A DNA stretch of 64,000 nt from MED-G105 sp039814575. Its GTDB lineage: Bacteria > Pseudomonadota > Alphaproteobacteria > Caulobacterales > Parvularculaceae. The stretch lies in contig JBCCAY010000012.1 of the NCBI GenBank assembly GCA_039814575.1, forward strand, positions 40,251 to 104,250, given 5' to 3'. A program made the translations under genes and the position numbers. Numbering within the stretch: the stretch's first letter is position 1; every line of letters starts with the position of its first letter. Below are positions 43,204-52,937 of this stretch, one piece after another. The notes beneath the pieces are model-generated. The model worked only from the letters and a program-made list of their open reading frames with translations, was not told where the DNA came from and searched no databases.

Positions 43204-44355
43204 TTAAACGAGCCCGCGCTGGCTCTCAGGGTCACGGCTGGCGAACGCGCTCATGACGAGGCCGAAGCCGGCCATAATCGTCAGCATAACCGTTCCGCCA
43301 TATGAGACGAGCGGCAAAGGCACGCCGACGACGGGCGCAAGGCCCATCACCATCCCAGTATTAATCAATACATAAAGCGCGAAGGTGACGACGACGCCCA
43401 TGCAAGTGAGGCGCGCAAAATGCGAGCGCGCCCGCATCGCCACACCGACGCCCGCAAGGATAACGCCGACATAAAGGCTTAAGAGCACCATCGCGCCGAC
43501 AAAGCCGAACTCTTCGCCGAAGATTGTAAAAATAAAGTCCGTGTGCATTTCCGGCAGGAATTTCAGCTGGCTTTGCGTGCCTTGCATATACCCCTTGCCG
43601 GTGAGCCCGCCAGAGCCGAAGCCGATCTTCGATTGCAGCAAGTGATAGCCCTGCCCCAACGGATCGCGGTCCGGATTGAGGAAGGTAAAGATGCGCTCCA
43701 ACTGATAGGGCTTCAGAATTTCAAATCGATAGGCCGCATAGCCGCCGACGACGCCGGACATCGCCCCGAAAAAGGCGATGCGCCAGCTGAGGCCCGCCAA
43801 CAAAACAATCGAGGCGCCCGTCGCCGCGAGCAAAAGCGACGTGCCAAGATCCGGCTGCATGAAGACAAGCGCCACCGGCGCACCGATCATCATCAGCGGC
43901 GGGATCAAAAATAAGATGTGCGAGACCTGTTCAGCGCGCAGCCCATGGTAATAGCGCGCGAGCGCCATGACGAGGCCGATCTTCATCGCCTCAGAAGGTT
44001 GGAATTGAAAACTGCCAAATTCAATCCAACGTTGGGCGCCCATATTTGTCGCGCCGATCACCGGCACTAACGCCAACGCAATCAGCGCCGCCCCATAAAT
44101 CGGATAAGAGAGCGCCATCCAATAGCGGATGGCGATGAACCCCATCGTGATCATCGCGCCCAAAGCGACCACATAGCGAATACCATGCTTCAACGCCCAA
44201 GGCGTCCACGATCCGCCGGCCACGGAATAAAGGGTCAACACGCCCGCCGTAGCGATCGCCGACAGCATTAAAATAAGCGGCCAATGGAGCCGGCCTAAAT
44301 AGTCGCGCATACCGCGGCGCCCGCTTGGAAGATGGATGGCTGTCGGGAGGGGCAT
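43204..44355 (-). CDS. rodA: Rod-shape peptidoglycan polymerase RodA
   Basis: This SEDS-family glycosyltransferase polymerises lipid II during cell elongation together with PBP2. The 383-aa membrane protein has about ten helices and the conserved segments ITMGFIAIRYW, GAQRWIEFGSFQFQPSEAMKIGLVMALARYYH, MQPDLGTSLLLAATG (with the catalytic Asp), GYHLLQSKIGFGSGGLTGKG and the C-terminal PLVSYGGTVMLTIMAGFGL. The ATG at 44355 follows the mrdA stop by 7 bp with GGGAGGG upstream; an ATG inside mrdA is less likely. It is the last gene of mreB-mreC-mreD-mrdA-rodA. Confidence 0.95.
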   Translation of the reverse strand: MPLPTAIHLPSGRRGMRDYLGRLHWPLILMLSAIATAGVLTLYSVAGGSWTPWALKHGIRYVVALGAMITMGFIAIRYWMALSYPIYGAALIALALVPVIGATNMGAQRWIEFGSFQFQPSEAMKIGLVMALARYYHGLRAEQVSHILFLIPPLMMIGAPVALVFMQPDLGTSLLLAATGASIVLLAGLSWRIAFFGAMSGVVGGYAAYRFEILKPYQLERIFTFLNPDRDPLGQGYHLLQSKIGFGSGGLTGKGYMQGTQSQLKFLPEMHTDFIFTIFGEEFGFVGAMVLLSLYVGVILAGVGVAMRARSHFARLTCMGVVVTFALYVLINTGMVMGLAPVVGVPLPLVSYGGTVMLTIMAGFGLVMSAFASRDPESQRGLV

Positions 44356-44362
44356 TGGCGCG

Positions 44363-46303
44363 TCAGCCCTCCCCGTTTTGGGAGTTAACTGCACGCCGCG
44401 CGGCTTCCTGCAGCGCGACCGCAGAAGGCCCGATCGGCGTCAGCTTGGCCGGATCTTTTTGCATAACAGCGCGCATGATGTCGCGCGCGCGCGGACCGGC
44501 GGATCGCGATCCGCCAATGCCATGCTCGACGACGACAGAGCAGGCGTAACGGGGCGCATCGAAGGGCGCAAAACACACGAACAAAGCGTGGTCGCGGCGC
44601 TCCCAAGGGAGATCTTCGCCCTTGGTGACGCCGCGGGCACGTTCTTCTTTGGTGATGCGATAAACCTGGCTCGTCCCGGTTTTACCGGCGAGGCGCCAGT
44701 CCGGATTCTCAAGACGCGATCGATAGGCGGTGCCGCCGATCTCGTTGGTGACGGCGTCCATGCCGGCGCGCGCAACATCGAAATAATCCGATGGAATATT
44801 GATATCGGCGAACTCCGCCTGGGGGGAGACGCGCTCGCCGATCATCCGCACCATCCGGGGGCGGACTTCTTTGCCGCTGGCGAGGCGCGCCGCCATGACG
44901 GCGAGCTGTAAGGGCGTTGAGGTGACGGCGCCCTGGCCGATCACGACGGAAAGTGTTTCCCCTGGAAACCACATCTGGTTTTCCGGCGAACTCGCATAGT
45001 GCGCCTTCTTCCATGCGCGGCTCGGTACAATGCCTTTGCGTTCGCCCGGAATGCCGAGGCTGTAAGCCTGGCCGAGGCCGAGTTTTTCCGCCGTGTCCGC
45101 GATGAGGTCGATATCGAGTTTTTGCGCGATGTCGTAGAAGTAAACGTCGCAGGATTTCTTCAGCGCGTTCTTCATATTGACGGGGCCGTGGCCGCCGCGC
45201 TTCCAGCAATGGAAGAACCGATTGCCGTAATAGAGTTTACCCCGGCACGTGACCGAATAATCCGGCGAAATGCCAGCGCGCTGGGCCGCGATCGCCGTCG
45301 CCATTTTAAAGGTCGAGCCCGGCGGATAGATGCCGCCCAAGGGCTTATTCAAAAGCGGCTTATACGGACTTTGATTAAGCTCCCGCCACAGATCCGTCGG
45401 GATGCCGGTATTGAAGAGGTTCGGGTCAAAGGCCGGCGTCGATGCAAGCACCAGAATATCGCCGGTTTTAATATCCAAAACGACAGCCGACGCGCTTTCG
45501 CCTTTCAGGACGTCCATGGCTTTGGCTTGCAATTCAGCGTCAATCGTCAAGGCGAGCGTTTGGCCTTGCGTCGCTGGAACAGCGTTGTCTTTGTATTCTT
45601 TCAGAACACGGCCGTGGGCGTTGACCTGAATCTGCATCTGCCCAGCTTCGCCGCGCAGCTCTTTTTCATAGGTGCGCTCAAGGCCGTCGCGGCCCACTTT
45701 AAAGCCCGGTTGTCGCAATAAACGCCGATGCTCTTCGCTGTCCTCACGGGACAAGTCACGGTCCGTGACGGCGCCCACATAGCCAATCACAAACGCGCTC
45801 GCCGAACCGAAGGGGTAGTTTCGCGTCTCGCCCACATCAGGACGCGCGCCCGGCAGGTCCGGCGTTTCAAAGCTCAGTTTCGCGAATTCATCCCACGAGA
45901 GGTTATCGACGACCTGCACCGGATTAACGCCGCCGGTGCGACGGATTTCGCGCAAAATCCGCTCCCGGCGGTTGGACGATAAATCGATATACTGACCAAT
46001 TTTATCAAGCGCTTCTTCCACGTTCGGCGTTTGTTCAGGCGTCAACAGCAATCGAAAGTTCTGGCGGTTTGACGCTAAGCTCTCGCCAAAGCGATCGATG
46101 ATCTCGCCCCGGAGCGGCGTGATGACCCGGCGGTTAAATTGGTTTTCCTGGGCGAGTTCCAGAAACGTGTCATGCTCGCGGACTTGCAAGTGGTAAAGCC
46201 GCGCGCCGATGCCGGAGAACAAAAGCCCAACGCCGCCAGTGAACAAAGTCGCTCGGCGCGTGAAGACGTCTTTTTTCTCCGTGTCGCCCGTGTTTCCACG
46301 CAT
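44363..46303 (-). CDS. mrdA: Penicillin-binding protein 2 (elongasome transpeptidase)
   Basis: This class B PBP cross-links lateral-wall peptidoglycan. The 646-aa protein has a short cytoplasmic tail, one membrane anchor (about 19-38), a pedestal/dimerisation region and the transpeptidase domain. The nucleophile is Ser330 in GSTFKMA (SxxK), and KTG is in LAGKTGTSQ. The second motif lies in the ALKKSCDVYFYDIA region. It is 5 bp after mreD and 7 bp before rodA, forming a tight operon with its SEDS partner. Confidence 0.96.
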   Translation of the reverse strand: MRGNTGDTEKKDVFTRRATLFTGGVGLLFSGIGARLYHLQVREHDTFLELAQENQFNRRVITPLRGEIIDRFGESLASNRQNFRLLLTPEQTPNVEEALDKIGQYIDLSSNRRERILREIRRTGGVNPVQVVDNLSWDEFAKLSFETPDLPGARPDVGETRNYPFGSASAFVIGYVGAVTDRDLSREDSEEHRRLLRQPGFKVGRDGLERTYEKELRGEAGQMQIQVNAHGRVLKEYKDNAVPATQGQTLALTIDAELQAKAMDVLKGESASAVVLDIKTGDILVLASTPAFDPNLFNTGIPTDLWRELNQSPYKPLLNKPLGGIYPPGSTFKMATAIAAQRAGISPDYSVTCRGKLYYGNRFFHCWKRGGHGPVNMKNALKKSCDVYFYDIAQKLDIDLIADTAEKLGLGQAYSLGIPGERKGIVPSRAWKKAHYASSPENQMWFPGETLSVVIGQGAVTSTPLQLAVMAARLASGKEVRPRMVRMIGERVSPQAEFADINIPSDYFDVARAGMDAVTNEIGGTAYRSRLENPDWRLAGKTGTSQVYRITKEERARGVTKGEDLPWERRDHALFVCFAPFDAPRYACSVVVEHGIGGSRSAGPRARDIMRAVMQKDPAKLTPIGPSAVALQEAARRAVNSQNGEG

Positions 46304-46308
46304 TGCTC

Positions 46309-46824
46309 TTAAGCCTCCACAATCACGCGGCCGTGTAGCTCAACAAAGAGCGCAGCGATAACCGGATAAAGTGCAATGGTCGCCGCCAATTGCAACGCCA
46401 AAGGCGTGATCGGCAACAACGCGCCGGCGAGAAGGCTGGAGCTGAGCCACAGCATCAAGCCGGCGATCAGCGAGGCGATGGTGAAGCCGAGCCAGACGAC
46501 GCGCTGCTCCCGCCCTTGGAAATAAGGTCTTTGGGTGGAGACGACAAAGCTGACGGTCAGATAGATGAGCGGCCATAGGCCGATCGGCCCGCCGGCGAGA
46601 AGATCATGGCACAAACCAATCACAAAAACGCCGAAGGCCGGCAAATGCGCCGGGCTATAGATAGACCAGAAATAGACCACAACGAGCGGCAAAAGCGGCG
46701 TCGGCATCGCGCCTTCGAACAAGCGGATGGGCGAAGCGAGCAAAATAACGCCAAAAACGCCAAGCGCGGTCGGCGCGGCGGACTTAATGAAACGAGAGGC
46801 GTTATCGGCGCGACTTTCAATCAT
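46309..46824 (-). CDS. mreD: Rod shape-determining protein MreD
   Basis: The 171-aa integral membrane protein has five or six helices and links MreB filaments to the wall synthesis complex. The features are low conservation but a typical profile: PTPLLPLVVVYFWSIYSPAHLPAFGVFVIGLCHDLLAGGP, with the conserved Pro and Asp-Leu-Leu. The start codon overlaps the mreC stop by 4 bp (ATGA), so translation is coupled. Confidence 0.9.
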   Translation of the reverse strand: MIESRADNASRFIKSAAPTALGVFGVILLASPIRLFEGAMPTPLLPLVVVYFWSIYSPAHLPAFGVFVIGLCHDLLAGGPIGLWPLIYLTVSFVVSTQRPYFQGREQRVVWLGFTIASLIAGLMLWLSSSLLAGALLPITPLALQLAATIALYPVIAALFVELHGRVIVEA

Positions 46825-47861
46825 GGCGAGGCGTCCGCGCCCTCCCCGCCAGCGGCGTCGCCGCCTTGCGCCGCTAAAACGGCCGCTTCGTCGCCATCAG
46901 CGCTCTCGACCATGGCGTCGCCGGTTTCCTCGTTCTCTTCAACGCCCGGATCAGCGTCATCGCCGCCGAGCTCGTCAACAAGTCCGTCAACAAGCCCTGG
47001 GCGCGGGCCTTCGCGCATGCCTGGAAACTTGTAATTGATGATCCGCACAAGGCGCGTTCGCGCATAGTTTGACTGCAAGGCGACAAGCGCCCCACGCTCC
47101 GTCACCCGGTCGATTACGCCGACGGGCAGCCCGCGCGGCAACGCCCCGCCGGCGCCGGACGTGACGACGCGATCACCGACGACGATATTCTCAAGATCGT
47201 CATAGCGTGTGAACGAAATCGCCGGCCGCGCCCCAGTCTGGCCAACGAGAATGCCCTCGATTTCTGAGTTTTCGAGGTATACCGGCACGCTGCTTTGCAC
47301 GTCAGTGAGCAATAAGACGCGCGCCGCGTTCTTAGAAGAATGGACAATGCGCCCCACAAGGCCGCGATCATCGACGACCGCTTGACCCGGCAGCACCGCC
47401 TCGTCACGGCCGGCGTTGACGATCATAGTGTGGGTGAAGGCGTCATTGCTTTCGCCGACGACAGCGGCGTTCACCGGTTCAGGGCTCGGCGCCGGATGGT
47501 AAAAGCCGAGCGTCTCATAAGCGGCGATGACCTCGCGCAAATCCCGCGCCTCTTGCTCCCATTGGCGCAAGTCGGAGATTTCCTCGCGCAACGCTTTATT
47601 CTGCTCAAGGACGAAGAAATAGTCCCGAACGCCGCCGACCATGTCTTGCACAAAGCCGACGGGGCCTGAGAACACGCTCAACAAGGGCGAGGCTGCTTCA
47701 ATCGCGCTTTCGCGCGCTTTACGGAAGACCGAGGCTTCAGCGGCGTAAAGGCTGGATAACAGCAAGATCGCCGACACCAACATGAACAATAACAGCGACA
47801 GCGGCGACGACGAGGATCGCCGCCCTAGCCCCTCGCGTCTTTCCTGTCCGAGTACGTCCAT
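46821..47861 (-). CDS. mreC: Rod shape-determining protein MreC
   Basis: The 346-aa protein has one N-terminal membrane helix (about 20-40), a coiled coil (about 75-115, KALREEISDLRQWEQEARDLREV) and a two-barrel periplasmic domain (AAVVGESNDAFTHTMIVNAG, GQAVVDDRGLVGRIV, ARVLLLTDVQSSVPVYLE). It activates PBP2. The C-terminal ~70 residues are an acidic, Gly/Ala-rich extension beyond the usual domain. It is separated from mreB by about 180 bp. Confidence 0.94.
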   Translation of the reverse strand: MDVLGQERREGLGRRSSSSPLSLLLFMLVSAILLLSSLYAAEASVFRKARESAIEAASPLLSVFSGPVGFVQDMVGGVRDYFFVLEQNKALREEISDLRQWEQEARDLREVIAAYETLGFYHPAPSPEPVNAAVVGESNDAFTHTMIVNAGRDEAVLPGQAVVDDRGLVGRIVHSSKNAARVLLLTDVQSSVPVYLENSEIEGILVGQTGARPAISFTRYDDLENIVVGDRVVTSGAGGALPRGLPVGVIDRVTERGALVALQSNYARTRLVRIINYKFPGMREGPRPGLVDGLVDELGGDDADPGVEENEETGDAMVESADGDEAAVLAAQGGDAAGGEGADASP

Positions 47862-48043
47862 GGTGTCCGAACAATTGATGGGGCCCGCGCAACCCTTAGA
47901 CCGTGGCGCGCATCGCCCTTAATTACCCATACTCTAGGCGGGATCTTAGTGACGCTCCTAGAGAAGCGACGATTCGGTCCCGCAGGCGATATTTCGCCCC
48001 TATATCCGCCGCTGAAATGACCTCGGCGGGAGCATCGAAAACG

Positions 48044-49084
48044 CTAAATGGCGGAGGTGAGAACGCTCGCCATTTCCTTCTCGTTCTCCAGCGCTTGGCC
48101 GGTCCCGAGCGCAACGCAGCATAGCGGATCGTCGGCGACAGATACAGGCAATCCCGTCTCGTCGCGCAAAACTTGATCGAGGTTCTTGAGGAGCGCGCCG
48201 CCGCCCGTGAGCATGATGCCGGTGTCGACAATGTCCGCGGCGAGTTCCGGCGGCGTCGCTTCCAGCGCCACTTTCACCGCTTCGATGATTTGGCTCACGG
48301 GCTCGGCAAGGGCTTCAGCCACTTGCGCTTCGCCGATGCGCACTTCTTTCGGCACGCCGTGCATGAGATCACGGCCTTTGATTTGAATGGCGACGCCGGA
48401 GCCCTCATTGGGGATCATCGCGGAGCCGACTTCTTTCTTGATCCGTTCAGCAGAGGCTTCGCCGATCAAGAGATTATACATGCGACGGATATAGCCGATA
48501 ACGGCGTCGTCCATTTTATCGCCGCCGACCCGCACCGAGCGCGAGTAAACAATACCGCCGAGCGAGAGCACCGCGACTTCCGTCGTGCCGCCGCCAATGT
48601 CGACCACCATCGAACCAGCCGGCTGGGTCACCGGCAGCCCGGCGCCGATCGCGGCGGCCATGGGCTCTTCAATGAGTTCAACTTTGCGCGCGCCGGCGGA
48701 AAGCGCCGATTCTTGGATCGCGCGGCGTTCAACGGCGGTGGCGCCGGAGGGCACACATACGACAATGCGCGGGCTCGCGAACGACCGACGATTATGAACT
48801 TTGCGGATGAAGTGTTTGATCATCGCTTCGGCGACTTCGAAGTCGGCGATGACGCCGTCGCGCATCGGCCGGATCGCTTCGATCTCGCCGGGCGTGCGGC
48901 CGAGCATGTCTTTGGCTTCATTGCCCACCGCGCGGACAATTTTGCGGCCCTGGCGGTTTTCGATGGCGACGACCGACGGCTCGTTCAAAACGATGCCGCG
49001 GCCCTTCACATAAACAAGGGTGTTCGCCGTTCCGAGATCAATGGCCATATCGGACGACAACATGCCGAAAAGGGTTGAAAGCAT
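48044..49084 (-). CDS. mreB: Rod shape-determining actin MreB
   Basis: This bacterial actin forms membrane-bound filaments that guide wall synthesis. The 346-aa sequence starts MLSTLFGMLSSDMAIDLGTANTLVYVKG, with phosphate loop 1 IDLGTANT. It continues with VVDIGGGTTEVAVLSLGG (phosphate 2) and GIMLTGGGALLKNLD (adenosine). Conservation is very high. It heads the mre-mrd-rodA cluster, with a 338-bp upstream region carrying TTAA-containing repeats. Confidence 0.97.
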   Translation of the reverse strand: MLSTLFGMLSSDMAIDLGTANTLVYVKGRGIVLNEPSVVAIENRQGRKIVRAVGNEAKDMLGRTPGEIEAIRPMRDGVIADFEVAEAMIKHFIRKVHNRRSFASPRIVVCVPSGATAVERRAIQESALSAGARKVELIEEPMAAAIGAGLPVTQPAGSMVVDIGGGTTEVAVLSLGGIVYSRSVRVGGDKMDDAVIGYIRRMYNLLIGEASAERIKKEVGSAMIPNEGSGVAIQIKGRDLMHGVPKEVRIGEAQVAEALAEPVSQIIEAVKVALEATPPELAADIVDTGIMLTGGGALLKNLDQVLRDETGLPVSVADDPLCCVALGTGQALENEKEMASVLTSAI

Positions 49085-49422
49085 CGCTTGTTCCTATCCC
49101 CGGCGACGGTTCGCGTCGCCCTTTACGCTAGCACGATGGTCGGCGCGGACGCCGACGCAGCGCGCGCCGGCCAAGCACCCCAATACCTACTTAAGGTCCT
49201 ACTTAACCTTAATGCGTTCGCAAATCGTCAACAAAACCTCGGACTAGAGAGACGTTCCATTAAACGCCGGTTAGGCCTTGTGTGGTCGACGAAAAAATCT
49301 TCCGCCTGAGTAAACAAAGCCCATAGCGCATAAAGGGATTCTTCCTCCCGATCGCACACGGGGAAAACGAGTCCGCCCTCGCCTATAGGCTATCGGCTAT
49401 CGACAACATGCTGGTGACAGCG
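49085..49422. other. Upstream region of mreB with TTAA-containing direct repeats
   Basis: There is no gene here. CCTACTTAA is repeated at 49186-49194 and 49198-49206 (12-bp period), and another TTAA follows at 49209. TTAAACGCCGGTTAG at 49260-49274 matches seven of eight CtrA motif positions. This clustering suggests a regulated promoter for mreB. Confidence 0.45.
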
Positions 49423-50199
49423 TTATCCGGCTTCGCCCTTGCGCATACGCGCATAGATGATGCGAACGCCGAACAGGAAGCAGAGCCAAAGACCGATCAC
49501 CGCGCCGGCCATGGCGACATCGCGCGGGTTTCGGCTGGTGAAAAAGTCTAAAACGCCCTCAACGCCGTCGCTCATGGCCGCCTCGCCCGGCGCCATTGCG
49601 CCGAGAACCGCAACGACAACGATTTTCGGCACGATGCCGAGCCCTGTCCCAAGCCAATACTTCCATAGCGGGATGTGCGCGGCTCCAGCCGCGGCGTTGA
49701 CCACGATAAAGGGCGCGGACGGCACAACGCGAATAAGCCCGCTGGCGACCGCGCCGCGGCGCTGGAGAAAATCAATGAGACGCGTCGCCCGATCGCCGCC
49801 GGCTTTCAAAACCCACGCGCCGCCAAGCATATGACCAATGGCGAAGGTCAATGTGGCGCTCGCCATCGTCGCCACCCAGGAATAGCCGGCGCCGACCCGC
49901 GGCCCGAACCACATTACCGTCGCCGTGATCAACAGAATTTGCGGGAAGCCGGTGAGCGCCAAAAAAGCAAAAATCGCGATCACAGCGATGATCGCCAAAG
50001 GCGACTCCGAGGCCCTCATAAAAAGCCCCGTGAGCGCCCCGCCGCCCGTGTCGTCGGCGTCGAGGCTCAGCCAATCCTGACCGTAGAGCAGCATGACCCC
50101 GACAAAAATGATAAGGATGGCGGAAACGACGAGGGACGTCGCTGTTTTGCCGTCCATAGAGGTGAGAAAGCGGCTAAGGCGACGGACAAGGCTGAGCAT
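49423..50199 (-). CDS. TVP38/TMEM64 (DedA-like) family membrane protein
   Basis: The 258-aa inner-membrane protein has five or six helices and the family core 'FPQILLITATVMWFGPRVGAGYSWVATMASATLTFAIG', followed by RVVPSAPFIVVNAAAGAAHIPLWKYWLGTGLG, the F-x-x-x-N-x-x-x-G region of VTT domains. Members are thought to act as lipid scramblases or transporters; the substrate is not known here. The gene is monocistronic between mreB and miaA. Confidence 0.85.
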   Translation of the reverse strand: MLSLVRRLSRFLTSMDGKTATSLVVSAILIIFVGVMLLYGQDWLSLDADDTGGGALTGLFMRASESPLAIIAVIAIFAFLALTGFPQILLITATVMWFGPRVGAGYSWVATMASATLTFAIGHMLGGAWVLKAGGDRATRLIDFLQRRGAVASGLIRVVPSAPFIVVNAAAGAAHIPLWKYWLGTGLGIVPKIVVVAVLGAMAPGEAAMSDGVEGVLDFFTSRNPRDVAMAGAVIGLWLCFLFGVRIIYARMRKGEAG

Positions 50200-50357
50200 A
50201 CGAAGAAGCGTCCGGTGTTACGCCGTCAGGGGACGTCGCGCTGACGTCGAGTAAAACCTGCGCGCATAACGGCCCAGCCGCCCGGCCCAGTCAAGGCGCG
50301 TCGCCACCTATGATCGCAAAATTGAGCGTATCGACCGCAATTAGCGCACCATTGGCG

Positions 50358-51317
50358 TCAATCGCCCGCCGAACCGACAAGCATCGCCGCCAAGTCTGAC
50401 GCCGCAGCGTTTCCATCAGCAGCGCGCGGCCAATCGGGCGCTTGATTACGAAACCAAGTCAGCTGGCGCTTGATAAACCGCCGCGTATTGCGCTTGGCGC
50501 GTTCGGACGCCTCGTCGATCGTCATCTCGCGGCGCAAATGCGCCAACAGCTCAGCAAGACCCAGCGCCCGCAAAAGCGGCGCGTCGGCAGGGAAAAACAA
50601 GTCCGCGACCGCTTCCGCCTCACCGAGAGCGCCGGCTGCGAGCATGGCGTCGAAACGCGCCTCAGCCTGGGCGTAAAGCGTCTCGCGCGCCGGCTCGAGG
50701 ACGATGCGCGCCGCAACATCGTTGACATATCGCGCACCCTTTTGCGCCTGCCATTCGCTCAAGGGCGCGCCCGTCGCGGTCGCCACGGCCCACGCTCGCA
50801 AATGCCGTTGGACATCGTTCGGCTGCAACCGCGCCATCGCCGGATCAAGCGCCAGAACCTCAGCGCGAAAAGCCTCAGGGCCCAACTCCGCAAGGCGTGC
50901 CGCAGCAGCATCGCGCGTCTCGGCGTCGATCTCCGGAATCTCTGAGAGGCCGCCCTCAAGGGCGCTGAAATAGAGGCCCGTGCCGCCGACGATGAGCGCG
51001 TCCGCGCCGCGCGCGTGGATGGCCTGGACCACCTCGCCCGCGTCCCGCGCCCACCGTCCGGCCGAACAGCGCGTTGCGCCGCTTAAATGCCCCAAGAGAT
51101 GATGCGGCGCGGCGGCGCGTTCTTGTGCGCTCGGCTGACCAGTGAGGATCGGCGCCTCGGCGTAAACTTGCATGGCGTCAGCGTTGACGATTTCCGCACA
51201 GCGTCCCGCCGCAGCAAGGCGCGCGCAGAGCTTGATCGCCGCCGCCGTCTTGCCCGCAGCCGTCGGCCCTGCAATAAACACCGTCCGTCCGGACGTTTCG
51301 CTGATTTGATCCGGCAT
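50358..51317 (-). CDS. miaA: tRNA dimethylallyltransferase MiaA
   Basis: MiaA transfers a dimethylallyl group to A37 of tRNAs that read UNN codons. The 319-aa sequence has the P-loop GPTAAGKT (17-24), the substrate loop VNADAMQVYAEAPILTGQPS, the HHLLGHLS segment, GGTGLYFSALEGGLSEIP and the C-terminal TRRFIKRQLTWFR. It is divergent from serB with 22 bp between starts, a common arrangement in this class. The promoters of both genes must therefore lie in or near each other's coding ends. Confidence 0.96.
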   Translation of the reverse strand: MPDQISETSGRTVFIAGPTAAGKTAAAIKLCARLAAAGRCAEIVNADAMQVYAEAPILTGQPSAQERAAAPHHLLGHLSGATRCSAGRWARDAGEVVQAIHARGADALIVGGTGLYFSALEGGLSEIPEIDAETRDAAAARLAELGPEAFRAEVLALDPAMARLQPNDVQRHLRAWAVATATGAPLSEWQAQKGARYVNDVAARIVLEPARETLYAQAEARFDAMLAAGALGEAEAVADLFFPADAPLLRALGLAELLAHLRREMTIDEASERAKRNTRRFIKRQLTWFRNQAPDWPRAADGNAAASDLAAMLVGSAGD

Positions 51318-51339
51318 CGCTTTTTACTCCGGCGTCGGA

Positions 51340-52272
51340 ATGTCTGATAGCGTTATTAGCCTTATTTGCAACCCTGCACGGCCTGTTCTTGACGCGGGCC
51401 TCATAGATTATGTGCGCGCAGCGCTGACCGCTGCGGACGTCCAATGCACTGAAGAAAAAGTGCTATCGCCAGGCGTGGCCCTAGACCTGCAGGTTCACGC
51501 AGCTAGAGAAACGCATGCGGAGGAAATGAAGGCGCTTCGCACGTCGATTGAGACGGCGCTTAGATCAGCGCCAATCAATGCGCCGATCGACGTCAACGTC
51601 TTACCCGCCGACGACCGACGCAAACGCCTTCTTGTCGCGGATATGGATTCCACCATCATCGAGCAAGAGTGCATCGACGAGATCGCGGACTTCGCCGGCG
51701 TTAAACCCCAAGTCGCCGCCATCACCGAACGCGCAATGGCCGGCGAGTTGGACTTGGCGAGCGCCCTTAACGAACGGGTGCAGCTCTTAAAGGGCCTCAA
51801 AGAAGACGTGCTCCACGCGGTCATTAACGATCGGATCACCTTAACGCCCGGCGCAAAAACCATGGCGACGACAATGGCGGCGGCGGGCGCGCGTCTCGTG
51901 CTGGCGTCGAGCGGGTTTTCGTTTTTTATTGAAAAAGTCGCCGCGCGTGCCGGTTTCCATGAAGCCCACGGCAATGTCTTGGGCGTCGCTGACGGCGAAC
52001 TCACCGGCGGCCTCGCCGCCAAACACTTTCTTGGTGAAGACAAAGCCGCGACTTTGCGCGCGGTCCGCGATGAAAGAAACATCGCTGCAGAGGCGACAAT
52101 GGCCGTCGGCGACGGGGCCAATGATTTAGCGATGATGGATGAAGCAGGACTTGGCGTTGCGTTCCGCGCCAAACCGGCGGTCGCCGCAGCCGCCGATTGC
52201 CGGCTGACCCATGCCGACCTAACCGGCGTTCTTTATTTGCAAGGATATTCCGACGCAGAATTCGTTCGCTAG
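51340..52272 (+). CDS. serB: Phosphoserine phosphatase SerB
   Basis: SerB is the last step of serine synthesis and hydrolyses O-phosphoserine. The 310-aa protein has an ACT-like N-terminal region (about 1-90) and a HAD phosphatase domain. Motif I is VADMDSTII (Asp101 nucleophile, Asp103). Then come CIDEIADFAGVK, motif II LVLASSGFSFF and motif IV VGDGANDLAMMDEAGLGVAF. The four bases at its 3' end overlap the convergent methyltransferase gene. Confidence 0.96.
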   Translation: MSDSVISLICNPARPVLDAGLIDYVRAALTAADVQCTEEKVLSPGVALDLQVHAARETHAEEMKALRTSIETALRSAPINAPIDVNVLPADDRRKRLLVADMDSTIIEQECIDEIADFAGVKPQVAAITERAMAGELDLASALNERVQLLKGLKEDVLHAVINDRITLTPGAKTMATTMAAAGARLVLASSGFSFFIEKVAARAGFHEAHGNVLGVADGELTGGLAAKHFLGEDKAATLRAVRDERNIAAEATMAVGDGANDLAMMDEAGLGVAFRAKPAVAAAADCRLTHADLTGVLYLQGYSDAEFVR

Positions 52273-52937
52273 CGGACGTATTCGGCCAGCATACGTTTCA
52301 TGTCAGTTTCTGTGTGCGGCGCCTTCGTTGCGATCATCCATAAATCAAATGAGCGCGGACGACGCAGCCCCACATAGGATTGAAAGCCGGCGCGGCCGAG
52401 CGCCGCAGCGAGGCTTTTCAGGGTGAAGCCCGTTTTGTGGGCCATGAAATGATTGCCGCGGGCGATTTCGCGCCGAAACCCATAAAGAATGTCGATCGGC
52501 GAAATCGGCCCGGCGGGCGATGTGTAGACGGCCTCATCCAAACGCCCCTCGGCGATGATCGCCGCCACCGCTTGCAGGTCCGGACAGGTGATCACTGCGA
52601 ACCCCGTCGGCTTCAGCACACGGGCGAATTCACTGAGCGCCACGCTGACTTCGTGCGGATATAAATGCTCGACATTATGTGAAGAGAAGACCGCATCCAC
52701 TGAAGCATCGACAACAGGCGCCATATCGGTCATTGAACAGACGATATCCGGTTCAACCTCTGGATTGACGTCGAGGCGCGTCTCACGCCAAGCGCCGGAC
52801 TGGAAGGGCGCCGGCAGGCGGTCGATGCGGTTTTGTCCGCACCCCACATGTAAGACGGTTTTACGCGCGGCCTCGTCGGTCGGCGGCGTGATGTCGGCCA
52901 TCGAACGCGCTTCAGCGGCGGAGGAAGTCGTCGCCAT
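52269..52937 (-). CDS. Class I SAM-dependent methyltransferase
   Basis: The 222-aa protein has the SAM-binding motif I VLHVGCGQN, an acidic residue at the end of the second strand (TRLDVNPEVEPDIV), and SVDAVFSSHNVEHLYPHEV, which matches the 'DAV..SHV-EH' pattern of methyltransferase_11-type enzymes. The extra region YTSPAGPISPIDILYGFRREIARGNHFMAHKTGF is typical of a subgroup without assigned substrate. The start may be the first ATG or the one 12 codons later (MADITPP). It ends convergently with serB (4-bp overlap). Confidence 0.85.
   Translation of the reverse strand: MATTSSAAEARSMADITPPTDEAARKTVLHVGCGQNRIDRLPAPFQSGAWRETRLDVNPEVEPDIVCSMTDMAPVVDASVDAVFSSHNVEHLYPHEVSVALSEFARVLKPTGFAVITCPDLQAVAAIIAEGRLDEAVYTSPAGPISPIDILYGFRREIARGNHFMAHKTGFTLKSLAAALGRAGFQSYVGLRRPRSFDLWMIATKAPHTETDMKRMLAEYVR

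Noticed and set aside
48173..49078. 301-codon open frame antisense to mreB
   Set aside because: It mirrors mreB codon for codon, has no ribosome site or family pattern, and is rich in His/Arg/Asp as expected for a reverse-strand shadow.
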